NCBI GenBank assembly: GCA_021823555.1
Contig: JAKANW010000013.1
Span: 1 to 16,396 of the forward strand
Length of the DNA stretch: 16,396 nucleotides
Direction: 5' to 3'
Source of the DNA: Chloroflexota bacterium
Lineage (GTDB): Bacteria > Chloroflexota > Anaerolineae > Anaerolineales > Villigracilaceae
Shown here piece after piece: positions 1-6,321 of this stretch. A program made the position numbers and the translations under genes. Position 1 is the first letter of the stretch. Each line of letters opens with the position of its first letter. The notes beneath the pieces were generated by a model. It did not search any database and was not told the origin of the DNA. It saw only the letters and a list, made by a program, of their open reading frames with translations.

Positions 1-143
1 TCCTGATAAATCTTAAAAAATTCTAAGCCTGATAAGACTTCCATCGGTTAACCCATTCGGGCTATTTGCGTCCGATATTCTTTTCAATTTTGTCAGGTGG
101 GCAGGCGCGCTCATTTCGATGCCGGTCAACATGGTCACAATCA

Positions 144-165
144 GATAATTCTTATCAGGTATAAT
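144..165 (+). promoter_or_regulatory. Promoter -10 box with adjacent dyad, upstream of the radical SAM gene
   Basis: A perfect TATAAT lies at 160-165, only seven bases before the ATG at 173, and there is no Shine-Dalgarno sequence in between, so the transcript is probably leaderless. Just upstream is a GATAA/TTATC dyad (144-156). The overlapping octamer TTATCAGG (152-159) also occurs inverted as CCTGATAA at 2-9 and 28-35. This spacing could make a repressor-type operator, but no regulator is identified. No convincing -35 box is visible. The first 143 bases contain no other recognisable gene. Confidence 0.6.
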
Positions 166-172
166 TCCAGCC

Positions 173-2104
173 ATGTTAACCCCTGAACAGATCGAGGCCC
201 AACTCGACCGCATTCTCTTAAAGGTAAAGAAACCCGGACGCTACGTAGGCGGTGAACTCAATAGCACCGTCAAAGATTGGGATCAGGTCACTACCAAAGT
301 CGCCTTCGTCTTCCCTGATATTTACGATATCGGCGTCTCGAATGTCGGCCTGAAGATACTCTACGATCAGGTCAATCAGCGCGAGGATGCGCTGGCCGAA
401 CGCGCCTACGCGCCCTGGCTGGACATGGAAGCCCTGATGCGCGAACATGGCATCCCGCTCTACGCGCTCGAGTCAAAACGACCCCTGGCCTGCTTCGACC
501 TGATCGGCTTTTCCCTGCCCTACGAGACGCTCTACACCAACACCCTGAACGTGCTCGACCTCTCTGGCATCCCCGTCCGTTCGGCGGAGCGCGGCGAGGA
601 ACATCCCATCGTTATCGCGGGCGGCCACTCGGCCATGAACCCCGAACCGATGCACACTTTTATGGATGCATTCGTCATCGGCGAGGGCGAGGAAGTCATC
701 CACGATATCATCAACGTTTTACAGACCAACCCGACGCGTGACGCCAAACTGTTGGCGCTGGCGAAGATACCCGGCGTATACGTTCCCAAATTCTATGAGA
801 CCCACTACATGGACGACGGCAGCGTCTCGCACATCGAGACGCTGGTCGAGGGCATCGCCAACCCGGTGGTCAAGCGCGTGGTGGCAAAGCTGCCTCCCCC
901 GCCGACCAGGTTCCTGGTGCCGAACATTGAGATCGTCCACAACCGCGTCTCGGTGGAGATCATGCGCGGCTGCACGCGCGGGTGTAGATTCTGTCATGCG
1001 GGCATGATCACGCGCCCGGTCCGCGAAAGAAGCGTGGAGGAAATCGTCGCGGCTGCCGAGGAAGCCGTCCGCGCGACAGGTTTCGAGGAACTGGCGCTGT
1101 TGTCGCTGTCCTCCTCCGATTACACCAACATTCTCGAACTCGTTACCGCGGTGGGTGAAAAGTTCAGCGGCAGGCACTTAATGGTATCCCTGCCCTCGCT
1201 GCGCATCGAGTCTGTTTCAGTTGACCTGATGGACAAACTGCGCCAGCGCCGTTCAGGCGGATTCACGCTCGCGCCCGAAGCGGCCACCGAGCGGATGCGC
1301 CGTATCATCAACAAGTTCATCCCTGATGAGGATATCATCAACACCACACGCGAGATCTACGCGCGCGGCTGGGCGACGATCAAGCTCTATTTTATGATCG
1401 GCCATCCATCCGAGACGCTGGAAGATGTGCAGGCCATCGCGGACTTGTGCAGGCGCGTGCTGGCCGAGGGGCGCAAGGTGATCGGCATGAAGGCCAAATT
1501 GCACGCGGGCGTGAGCACCTTCGTACCCAAACCACAGACGCCCTTCCAGTGGGTCTCGGTGGATACGCGTGAAAATATTCTCGCCAAGCAGGAACTCCTG
1601 CGGCGCGAACTGCGCGATAAGAACATCAAACTTTCGTGGACCAACCCGCAGGATACCCTGCTGGAGGCCTGGCTCTCGCGCGGCGACCGGCGCCTGGCCG
1701 AGGTGATATATTCGGCCTGGAAGAACGGGGCCAAGTTCGACGCCTGGGACGAGGGCCGCAAGCCGCAAGTCTGGGCAGAGGCTTTCGCACAGAATGGTCT
1801 CGACCCGGCTTTTTATACTCACCGCCAGCGCCGCACGGACGAGATCTTCCCGTGGGAACACATCACAGCCGCGGTGCGCAAGAGCTTCCTGTTCCAGGAT
1901 TTCCGGCAAAGCCTCGAGGGCCAGATCCGCGTGGACTGCCGCCTGAACTGCTTCGCCTGCGGCATCCTGCCAACCTTTGCAAACCTGCGCCGCGAGAATC
2001 CGGGCGAGGGTTGGAAGTGCCCGGATGTGAAAAGCCCCGCGCGGTCAATGACCAGTAACCAGTTGCCGGTCATCAGTGAACCATCCGCGGTGGCAGGCGA
2101 CTGA
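173..2104 (+). CDS. B12-binding-like radical SAM protein, TIGR03960 family
   Basis: This 643-residue protein has an N-terminal cobalamin-binding-like Rossmann region (roughly residues 40-180, including an AGGHSAMNPEP segment and a GEGEE motif) followed by a radical SAM core. The core carries the 4Fe-4S motif CxxxCxxC at C267, C271 and C274. A second CxxxCxxC occurs near the C terminus (C589, C593, C596) and may bind another cluster (inference). Members of this family are usually fused to, or adjacent to, a DUF2344 (TIGR03936) domain; here that partner is encoded separately from 2288. The substrate is not established; the family is uncharacterised and often lies near ribonuclease G or ribosomal genes in other bacteria. 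The ATG at 173 is chosen because it follows TATAAT at leaderless spacing and starts the conserved reading frame. The stop overlaps the next ATG (TGATG). Confidence 0.9.
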   Translation: MLTPEQIEAQLDRILLKVKKPGRYVGGELNSTVKDWDQVTTKVAFVFPDIYDIGVSNVGLKILYDQVNQREDALAERAYAPWLDMEALMREHGIPLYALESKRPLACFDLIGFSLPYETLYTNTLNVLDLSGIPVRSAERGEEHPIVIAGGHSAMNPEPMHTFMDAFVIGEGEEVIHDIINVLQTNPTRDAKLLALAKIPGVYVPKFYETHYMDDGSVSHIETLVEGIANPVVKRVVAKLPPPPTRFLVPNIEIVHNRVSVEIMRGCTRGCRFCHAGMITRPVRERSVEEIVAAAEEAVRATGFEELALLSLSSSDYTNILELVTAVGEKFSGRHLMVSLPSLRIESVSVDLMDKLRQRRSGGFTLAPEAATERMRRIINKFIPDEDIINTTREIYARGWATIKLYFMIGHPSETLEDVQAIADLCRRVLAEGRKVIGMKAKLHAGVSTFVPKPQTPFQWVSVDTRENILAKQELLRRELRDKNIKLSWTNPQDTLLEAWLSRGDRRLAEVIYSAWKNGAKFDAWDEGRKPQVWAEAFAQNGLDPAFYTHRQRRTDEIFPWEHITAAVRKSFLFQDFRQSLEGQIRVDCRLNCFACGILPTFANLRRENPGEGWKCPDVKSPARSMTSNQLPVISEPSAVAGD

Positions 2105-2288
2105 TGCCAAAAGCACAATTGATTGTCCGTATGGGCCGCGCCCGCGACGAGTGGGAGCTATTGATCAACCACGTGGGCGCGATGCGCGTCGGCATCGGCG
2201 GCGTCTCCGGCCATTGGTCGGTAAAGATGATCGTGGCGCGCGTGATATCCGCAAGCGTTTCAAGCCCTCCTTCCTGAGACAGTTCTAA
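2104..2288 (+). pseudogene. Broken small gene, N terminus resembling a DinB/DfsB-like protein
   Basis: An ATG at 2104 overlaps the previous stop codon (TGATG) and opens a 57-codon frame ending at TGA 2275-2277. Its N terminus reads like the start of DinB/DfsB-type four-helix-bundle proteins: a charged helix with DEWELL, then a GVSGHWSVK segment resembling their G-x-WSVKD motif. After that motif, codon quality shifts to another frame, which continues with DDRGARDIRKRF and ends at TAA 2286-2288, itself overlapping the next ATG (TAATG). Both ends therefore look translationally coupled, but in different frames, as if one base had been lost near 2225-2227. A real 57-residue peptide is possible. 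A full DinB fold needs about 150 residues, so the gene is at best a remnant. The family assignment is tentative. Confidence 0.42.
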
Positions 2289-2911
2289 TGCGCCTACGCA
2301 TTACCTTTGCCAAAGTCGGGGCGCTGCGCTATACCGGTCATCTCGATTTGCACAAGATCTGGGTACGCGCCGCCCGCCGCGCGGACCTGCCGCTGGCCTA
2401 CAGCCAGGGTTTCCATCCGCAGCCCAAACTCAGCCTGGCTTCGGCCCTGCCGCTGGGCTTTTCCTCGCGCTGCGAGCTGCTGGATATGCGGCTATCCGAG
2501 GAACTGCCGCTGGAGGGCCTGCGCGAACGCATCCAGCAGGCTGTGCCACCGGGTCTGCAAATCCTGGAGGTGGAAAGCGTGGACGAGAGCCTGCCCGCGC
2601 TGCAAACGCAGGTGACCGAAGCGGAGTATGAAGCCGCTTTAACGGAACCAGTGGACGGGTCCGAACTGAACCGGCGCGTGGCCGCCATGCTGGAGGCAGA
2701 TTCCCTGCCCCGGGAACGTCGCGGCAAAGCCTACGATCTGCGTCCTTTGATCAAAACGCTCAATGTGACGTCCGGTCCGCGAGGAGAGGTCCTTCTGCAA
2801 ATGCGGTTGAGCGCTCGCGAGGGAGCTACTGGCCGCCCGGAGGAAGTGCTCGGCCAGCTCGGCATCCCTCCCGAAACCGTCCGGGTGGAACGTACCCGCT
2901 TGATTTTTTAA
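2288..2911 (+). CDS. DUF2344 / TIGR03936 radical SAM-associated protein
   Basis: This 207-residue protein opens with the segment typical of the family: MRLRITFAKVGALRYTGHLD near the N terminus and SQGFHPQPKLSLASALPLG at about residues 38-56. The domain is normally either C-terminal to, or encoded next to, a TIGR03960 radical SAM protein, which is the situation here with only the small broken gene between them. Its biochemical role is unknown; a joint job with the radical SAM protein in RNA or protein modification is a guess from the pairing. ATG 2288 overlaps the preceding TAA, so translation is probably coupled. It is the last gene of this operon; about 150 non-coding bases follow. Confidence 0.9.
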   Translation: MRLRITFAKVGALRYTGHLDLHKIWVRAARRADLPLAYSQGFHPQPKLSLASALPLGFSSRCELLDMRLSEELPLEGLRERIQQAVPPGLQILEVESVDESLPALQTQVTEAEYEAALTEPVDGSELNRRVAAMLEADSLPRERRGKAYDLRPLIKTLNVTSGPRGEVLLQMRLSAREGATGRPEEVLGQLGIPPETVRVERTRLIF

Positions 2912-2927
2912 AATTAGTCTGTAAAAT
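2900..2927 (+). promoter_or_regulatory. Possible promoter for the PrsW-family gene
   Basis: TTGATT (2900-2905) and TAAAAT (2922-2927) are separated by 16 bases and overlap the end of the DUF2344 gene. A transcript starting near 2934 would carry a leader of about 130 bases that includes the inverted repeat at 2955-3008. The -35 box is only a partial match and other AT-rich hexamers lie nearby. Confidence 0.35.
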
Positions 2928-2954
2928 AATACTATGTGACTCACCTACGTAAGA

Positions 2955-3008
2955 CGTCCCGCAGGTTTGGGCAGAAAGCGAGCCAGAATTACGAAAACCT
3001 GCGGGACG
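2955..3008 (+). repeat. 14-bp perfect inverted repeat (shared palindromic element, copy 1)
   Basis: The arms CGTCCCGCAGGTTT (2955-2968) and AAACCTGCGGGACG (2995-3008) are exactly complementary and flank a 26-base loop. The right arm occurs again, base for base, at 11782-11795 within a second palindromic element, which suggests a dispersed repeat family. There is no T-run after the right arm, so it is not an intrinsic terminator. It lies in the likely leader of the PrsW-family gene. Confidence 0.8.
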
Positions 3009-3050
3009 GTGCATAACGCCAGTATGCAAGTCGCATTTTTCATCGTCTAA

Positions 3051-3057
3051 AGAGGAG
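3051..3057 (+). promoter_or_regulatory. Shine-Dalgarno site for the PrsW-family gene
   Basis: AGAGGAG lies seven bases before ATG 3065. It decides the start, because the nearer ATG at 3058 is out of frame. This gene therefore uses a leadered, SD-driven start, unlike several neighbours. Confidence 0.8.
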
Positions 3058-3064
3058 ATGCCTC

Positions 3065-4048
3065 ATGGCCCTGATCGTTTCTTTGTTCTTCGGTTTCGTA
3101 CCCATGTTCCTTTTCGCCGCTTTTATTAACTGGCTGGACCGTTACGAAAAAGAGCCAAAGATATTGTTGGGGGCGGCATTCTTCTGGGGAGTGGTCATCG
3201 CGGCCGGCGGCGCGTTCATCATCAATACCGCCTTTGGGATCGGTATCTTCTACGCCACAGGCTCTGAGGGAATCACCGATTTTGCGACCGCCTCCATCAT
3301 TGCGCCCATCGTGGAGGAATTCCTGAAAGGGCTGGCGGTGGCCATCGTCTTCTTCCTGTTCTACAAGGAATTCGACTCGGTGTTGGACGGCATTATCTAC
3401 GGCGGGATGGTCGCGCTGGGGTTCGCCGCCACAGAGAATACGTTTTACATTTACTCCCACGGTTTCCAGGAGGGCGGCTGGGGCGGGCTGTGGGTGTTGG
3501 TGTTCATCCGCGACTTCCTGGTGGCGTGGCAGCATCCGTTCTACACTTCCTTCACAGGCATCGGTTTCGCCGTGGCGCGGCTCAACCGCAATCCACTTAT
3601 CCGCTTCACGGCGCCCTTCATCGGCTACGGCGTGGCAGTTACCATGCACTCCTTCCACAACACTTTCGGCGGGCTGATCGGCGGGCTGGGCGGACTGGCC
3701 ATCGGCACACTGGTGGACTGGGTGCTGTGGGCTTTCATGCTGGCCTTCATCGTCTGGATGATCGTCAACGAGAGCAACCTGATGAAGAGGCAATTGCAGG
3801 AGGAGGCAACCTCCGGGTTGATCAGCGCGGCGCAATACAGAACCGCCATTGCCCCGTTTGGCTCTGTGGGCGCTTCGTTCAACGGGCTGATGGATGGCAA
3901 GTATTTCAAGACCACGCGCTTTTACCAGGCCTGCGGTGAGCTGGCGCACAAGAAGGAACAACTCCGCAAAATGGGGGATGAACGCGGCAATACCGTCATC
4001 ATTGCCAACCTGCGGACAGAACTGGCTCAGCTGGCGGAGCAGGTTTGA
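3065..4048 (+). CDS. PrsW-family intramembrane metalloprotease
   Basis: This 327-residue polytopic membrane protein carries the signature of the PrsW family, which belongs to the larger CPBP/Abi-like clan. The motifs are EExxK at E84-E85-K88 in a membrane segment, AATENTFYI with E124 and N125, H157 in a HPFYTSFTG segment, and HSFHN with H195, H198 and N199. In Bacillus subtilis, PrsW performs site-1 cleavage of the anti-sigma factor RsiW; no sigma or anti-sigma gene is visible here, so the substrate is unknown. The last 85 or so residues are hydrophilic and probably cytoplasmic. The start is supported by AGAGGAG at 3051-3057. The gene is flanked by an inverted repeat upstream and by a tRNA gene whose promoter begins six bases after the stop codon. 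Confidence 0.88.
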   Translation: MALIVSLFFGFVPMFLFAAFINWLDRYEKEPKILLGAAFFWGVVIAAGGAFIINTAFGIGIFYATGSEGITDFATASIIAPIVEEFLKGLAVAIVFFLFYKEFDSVLDGIIYGGMVALGFAATENTFYIYSHGFQEGGWGGLWVLVFIRDFLVAWQHPFYTSFTGIGFAVARLNRNPLIRFTAPFIGYGVAVTMHSFHNTFGGLIGGLGGLAIGTLVDWVLWAFMLAFIVWMIVNESNLMKRQLQEEATSGLISAAQYRTAIAPFGSVGASFNGLMDGKYFKTTRFYQACGELAHKKEQLRKMGDERGNTVIIANLRTELAQLAEQV

Positions 4049-4053
4049 CTTTA

Positions 4054-4062
4054 TGATAAAAT
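4054..4062 (+). promoter_or_regulatory. Extended -10 promoter of tRNA-Arg
   Basis: TGATAAAAT is an extended -10 element (TGn followed by TAAAAT at 4057-4062). It lies ten bases before the mature 5' end of the tRNA and just after the stop codon of the preceding gene. No good -35 box is present, as is common for extended -10 promoters. Confidence 0.55.
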
Positions 4063-4072
4063 TCCAGCGCCC

Positions 4073-4147
4073 GCCCCCGTAGCTCAGTGGACAGAGTGTC
4101 GGCCTCCGGAGCCGAAGAGCGCAGTTCGAGTCTGCGCGGGGGCGCCA
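4073..4147 (+). tRNA. tRNA-Arg (anticodon CCG)
   Basis: A full cloverleaf folds. The acceptor stem is GCCCCCG/CGGGGGC (4073-4079 with 4137-4143), the D stem is GCTC/GAGT, and the anticodon stem TCGGC/GCCGA holds the loop CTCCGGA with anticodon CCG. The T arm is CGCAG-TTCGAGT-CTGCG. The discriminator base is G4144, and CCA is encoded in the DNA at 4145-4147. It reads the Arg codon CGG. Confidence 0.95.
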
Positions 4148-4151
4148 GATG

Positions 4152-4178
4152 AATCGCCGCAAGGCGATTTTTGTTTTT
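4152..4178 (+). terminator. Rho-independent terminator after tRNA-Arg
   Basis: AATCGCC and GGCGATT pair around a GCAA tetraloop (4152-4169), followed by a T-rich run with a single G interruption. It lies five bases past the encoded CCA and ends the tRNA transcript. Confidence 0.9.
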
Positions 4179-4288
4179 GGTGGTTGGCAGACCGCTTTGG
4201 GAGTGGATAAAGAAGTGGGCCTGGGTAGTCCATCCTATCGGCCACTCCCGTCGCTTTTAACTGCAATCCGTCCATCCGGCTCCTGGAT

Positions 4289-4294
4289 TACAAT
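4289..4294 (+). promoter_or_regulatory. -10 box of the SH3b lipoprotein gene
   Basis: TACAAT ends six bases before the GTG at 4301, with no Shine-Dalgarno motif between. This fits a leaderless transcript starting at or next to the GTG. The space between the tRNA-Arg terminator and this box (4179-4288) holds no gene that I can support. Confidence 0.5.
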
Positions 4295-4300
4295 TGAGCC

Positions 4301-5401
4301 GTGCTTTCCCGATCCAAACTGTTTTTCGTACTTGCGCTGGCTCTTTTCACTGTTGGCTGTGGCTCGACCATAGATCACGCGATTGCCCCCGCTGCTACTT
4401 ACTATCTGATCACGGCCACACTTCCACCCAGCCCCACCCCGCCTCCAACCCAGACGCCGCTACCGCCCAGTCCCATCCCCAGCCTGCCTCCGGTGGAAGG
4501 GACCACCACCACGCAGGTCAATGTGCGCAGTGAACCGGCCGCCAGCGGCGAAACACTGGGGATATTAAATGCGTTCAGCAAAGTCCAGGTCGTTGCCAAG
4601 GACTCGGGCGGGAACTGGTATCAGATCTTGTACGAGGCGGGAGCGGGAGGAAAAGGCTGGGTAGCGGCCAAATACGTGCAGGTGGCGGCCGGGGCTGAGA
4701 TCCCGTTTGCGGGCGGCGCGGCAGGCCCGGGGTCCGGGCCGAACGGGGTCGTCACCCAGCAGGTGAATGTGCGCAGCGGACCGGGCACCGATTTCAATTC
4801 GCTCGGGACTCTCAATCCGCAGGATGGGGTCACGTTGACGGGCAAGGACGCGCATGGCACCTGGCTGCAGATCGAGTACGCGGCCGGGCCGGATGGGAAG
4901 GGCTGGGTGACGGCTGCCTACCTGCAATCCAGCGTGATCGCAGAACTGCCCATCGTCACGGAGGCTGGGGAAGTGGTGGGGACAGGCACACCGACGGGCA
5001 TCCCGCCCACGGCTACGCCCACGTTGATCGCAGCTTTTCAGGATGGGGATTCGGCTTCCTCCCCGGCAGTGAACGTGACCTTCTCTCCTTCCGGGTCGAG
5101 TTCATTGACCTACACCAGTGACGTTTCCACGCCGGAGGGCGACGCGGAAGACTGGGTGCAATTCACCCCTTACGGCGATTCTGTTTCGTTTGGGCTGGAT
5201 TGTTCCGGCAACGGGACTTTGAAAGTTGAGCTTTGGCAGGCTGGCAGCCCGCTTTCCGGCTGGGGATACTTGACCTGCGGGGAAACACAGGTTATCAAAG
5301 TCACTCCCAGCCAGCCTTACTTAATTCGTTTGCAGGCTGTTGCTTCTGGCAGCGGACTTGCATTCATCCACTTCACACTAAAGGTCGCAACTGTGCGATA
5401 A
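4301..5401 (+). CDS. Lipoprotein with two SH3b domains and a C-terminal beta domain
   Basis: This 366-residue secreted protein begins with a short positive N terminus, a hydrophobic stretch and a likely lipid-attachment Cys at position 20 (TVGC; the -3 residue is Thr, so the lipobox is weak). A Pro/Thr-rich linker spans about residues 41-66. Two bacterial SH3 repeats follow, at about 70-128 and 150-210, each with a VNVRS-type start and a KGWV(A/T)A end. SH3b domains usually bind peptidoglycan or other wall glycans. The last 120 or so residues resemble a PPC-type beta sandwich (EDWVQF, then a repeated hydrophobic pattern). GTG 4301 is chosen because it begins the signal peptide and follows the -10 box. 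The next gene starts eight bases after its stop, suggesting an operon. Confidence 0.85.
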   Translation: MLSRSKLFFVLALALFTVGCGSTIDHAIAPAATYYLITATLPPSPTPPPTQTPLPPSPIPSLPPVEGTTTTQVNVRSEPAASGETLGILNAFSKVQVVAKDSGGNWYQILYEAGAGGKGWVAAKYVQVAAGAEIPFAGGAAGPGSGPNGVVTQQVNVRSGPGTDFNSLGTLNPQDGVTLTGKDAHGTWLQIEYAAGPDGKGWVTAAYLQSSVIAELPIVTEAGEVVGTGTPTGIPPTATPTLIAAFQDGDSASSPAVNVTFSPSGSSSLTYTSDVSTPEGDAEDWVQFTPYGDSVSFGLDCSGNGTLKVELWQAGSPLSGWGYLTCGETQVIKVTPSQPYLIRLQAVASGSGLAFIHFTLKVATVR

Positions 5402-5409
5402 TCAAGGTT

Positions 5410-6264
5410 ATGCAACCATTGATTCCCCCTTCTGATCCTTCCACACGCCCGGAAATCCAGCAGGCTAAACGCAGGTATGGTTTCACTTATGGCCTGGTCG
5501 TAGGCCTCGGTTTTGCTGTCGCTACCTGGGGTGTGGATGGTTATTTACTTTCACAGGCTCACGCGCTCTTCCCCTGGCTCAAATTGATCGTGGGAGCCAT
5601 TCTATGCAGTTCGATCGGCGGCGTCACAGGCTGGCTGGCCATGCGGCTGGAGCGCGGCTTGTTTTCCATGCTGCTCTGGCTGGCGGCGGCTGGCCTGTTT
5701 GCCTTGCTGACAGTGGCGCTGCCCTTACAGATCGCCCCGCGTCTGACCACCTTGCTGGCCCCCAGCCTGAACGGCCTGTTAAAGTACACTTTCTACGATA
5801 GTCTGACCGCCCGCTTTGGCGTGGCTTACGTCTGGCTGGCCATCTTCGTAGGCATTGTTGGGCTGCTGGAACTTCCCATGGGAGAGCCGGCGGTTTTCTC
5901 GACATCTTTTTTTGGAAAGATAGCGCCTTTCCTGTTCTGCCTCGTGGTCGTAGGCATCAGCGGCTTCATCGTTGACAACCTGAACAATGAACCCTTGCGG
6001 TCGGCTATTATTACCATGGATAAGACCATCCAGTTCGTAGTGGATAATCCCAGTAACAGCGCGGACGCCGAAACAGCACGCAAAATGCACGCCGCTTCCC
6101 TGCGGGACATTTCCAGCCTGGTCACACCGTCGCGCCAATTGATCATCGGCGATTACGACCAATATCTCGAGCAAATCCACGTTCTGGTCCACTTTGGAGA
6201 CCAGTGGGTATCGTGTCTCACGGTCTATAACCAACCCAGTAACTGCGCGGAAATTTCACCGTGA
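5410..6264 (+). CDS. Uncharacterised five-pass membrane protein
   Basis: I do not recognise a family. The 284-residue protein has a short hydrophilic N terminus and five predicted membrane segments at about 24-46, 57-79, 84-106, 136-157 and 171-188. A soluble C-terminal part of about 95 residues follows (NLNNEPLRSAIITMDKTIQF onward), with two Cys (C269, C279). The frame is open upstream into the lipoprotein gene, but ATG 5410 is the sensible start: it directly follows that gene's stop and precedes the first membrane segment. A GATAAT hexamer at 5397-5402 and a weak AAGG at 5404-5407 lie just before it. The cyclase gene begins 57 bases downstream on the same strand, so a shared envelope or signalling role is possible but unproven. 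Confidence 0.75.
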   Translation: MQPLIPPSDPSTRPEIQQAKRRYGFTYGLVVGLGFAVATWGVDGYLLSQAHALFPWLKLIVGAILCSSIGGVTGWLAMRLERGLFSMLLWLAAAGLFALLTVALPLQIAPRLTTLLAPSLNGLLKYTFYDSLTARFGVAYVWLAIFVGIVGLLELPMGEPAVFSTSFFGKIAPFLFCLVVVGISGFIVDNLNNEPLRSAIITMDKTIQFVVDNPSNSADAETARKMHAASLRDISSLVTPSRQLIIGDYDQYLEQIHVLVHFGDQWVSCLTVYNQPSNCAEISP

Positions 6265-6321
6265 ACTTCATGGCAGGGACTGCAGGTGGTTTATCCGGTT
6301 TTGCAGCCACATCGGTGATCC

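Noticed and set aside
1253..1909. 218-codon minus-strand open frame inside the radical SAM gene
   Set aside because: It lies wholly antisense to a conserved gene, has no recognisable motif and no ribosome-binding site. GC-rich codon bias commonly leaves such open frames.
2955..3008. The inverted repeat as a terminator of the DUF2344 operon
   Set aside because: The loop is 26 bases and no T-run follows the right arm. Identity with a second locus favours a dispersed repeat.
3047..4162. Long open frame of 371 codons on the minus strand, antisense to the PrsW-family gene
   Set aside because: It runs across both the protease gene and tRNA-Arg and is rich in His, Gln, Asp and Arg like an antisense shadow. 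The + strand frame has clear family motifs.
5233..5409. Upstream extension of the five-pass membrane protein into the lipoprotein gene
   Set aside because: The extra 59 residues overlap the lipoprotein's coding sequence in another frame and look non-coding. ATG 5410 directly after the stop codon is the better start.
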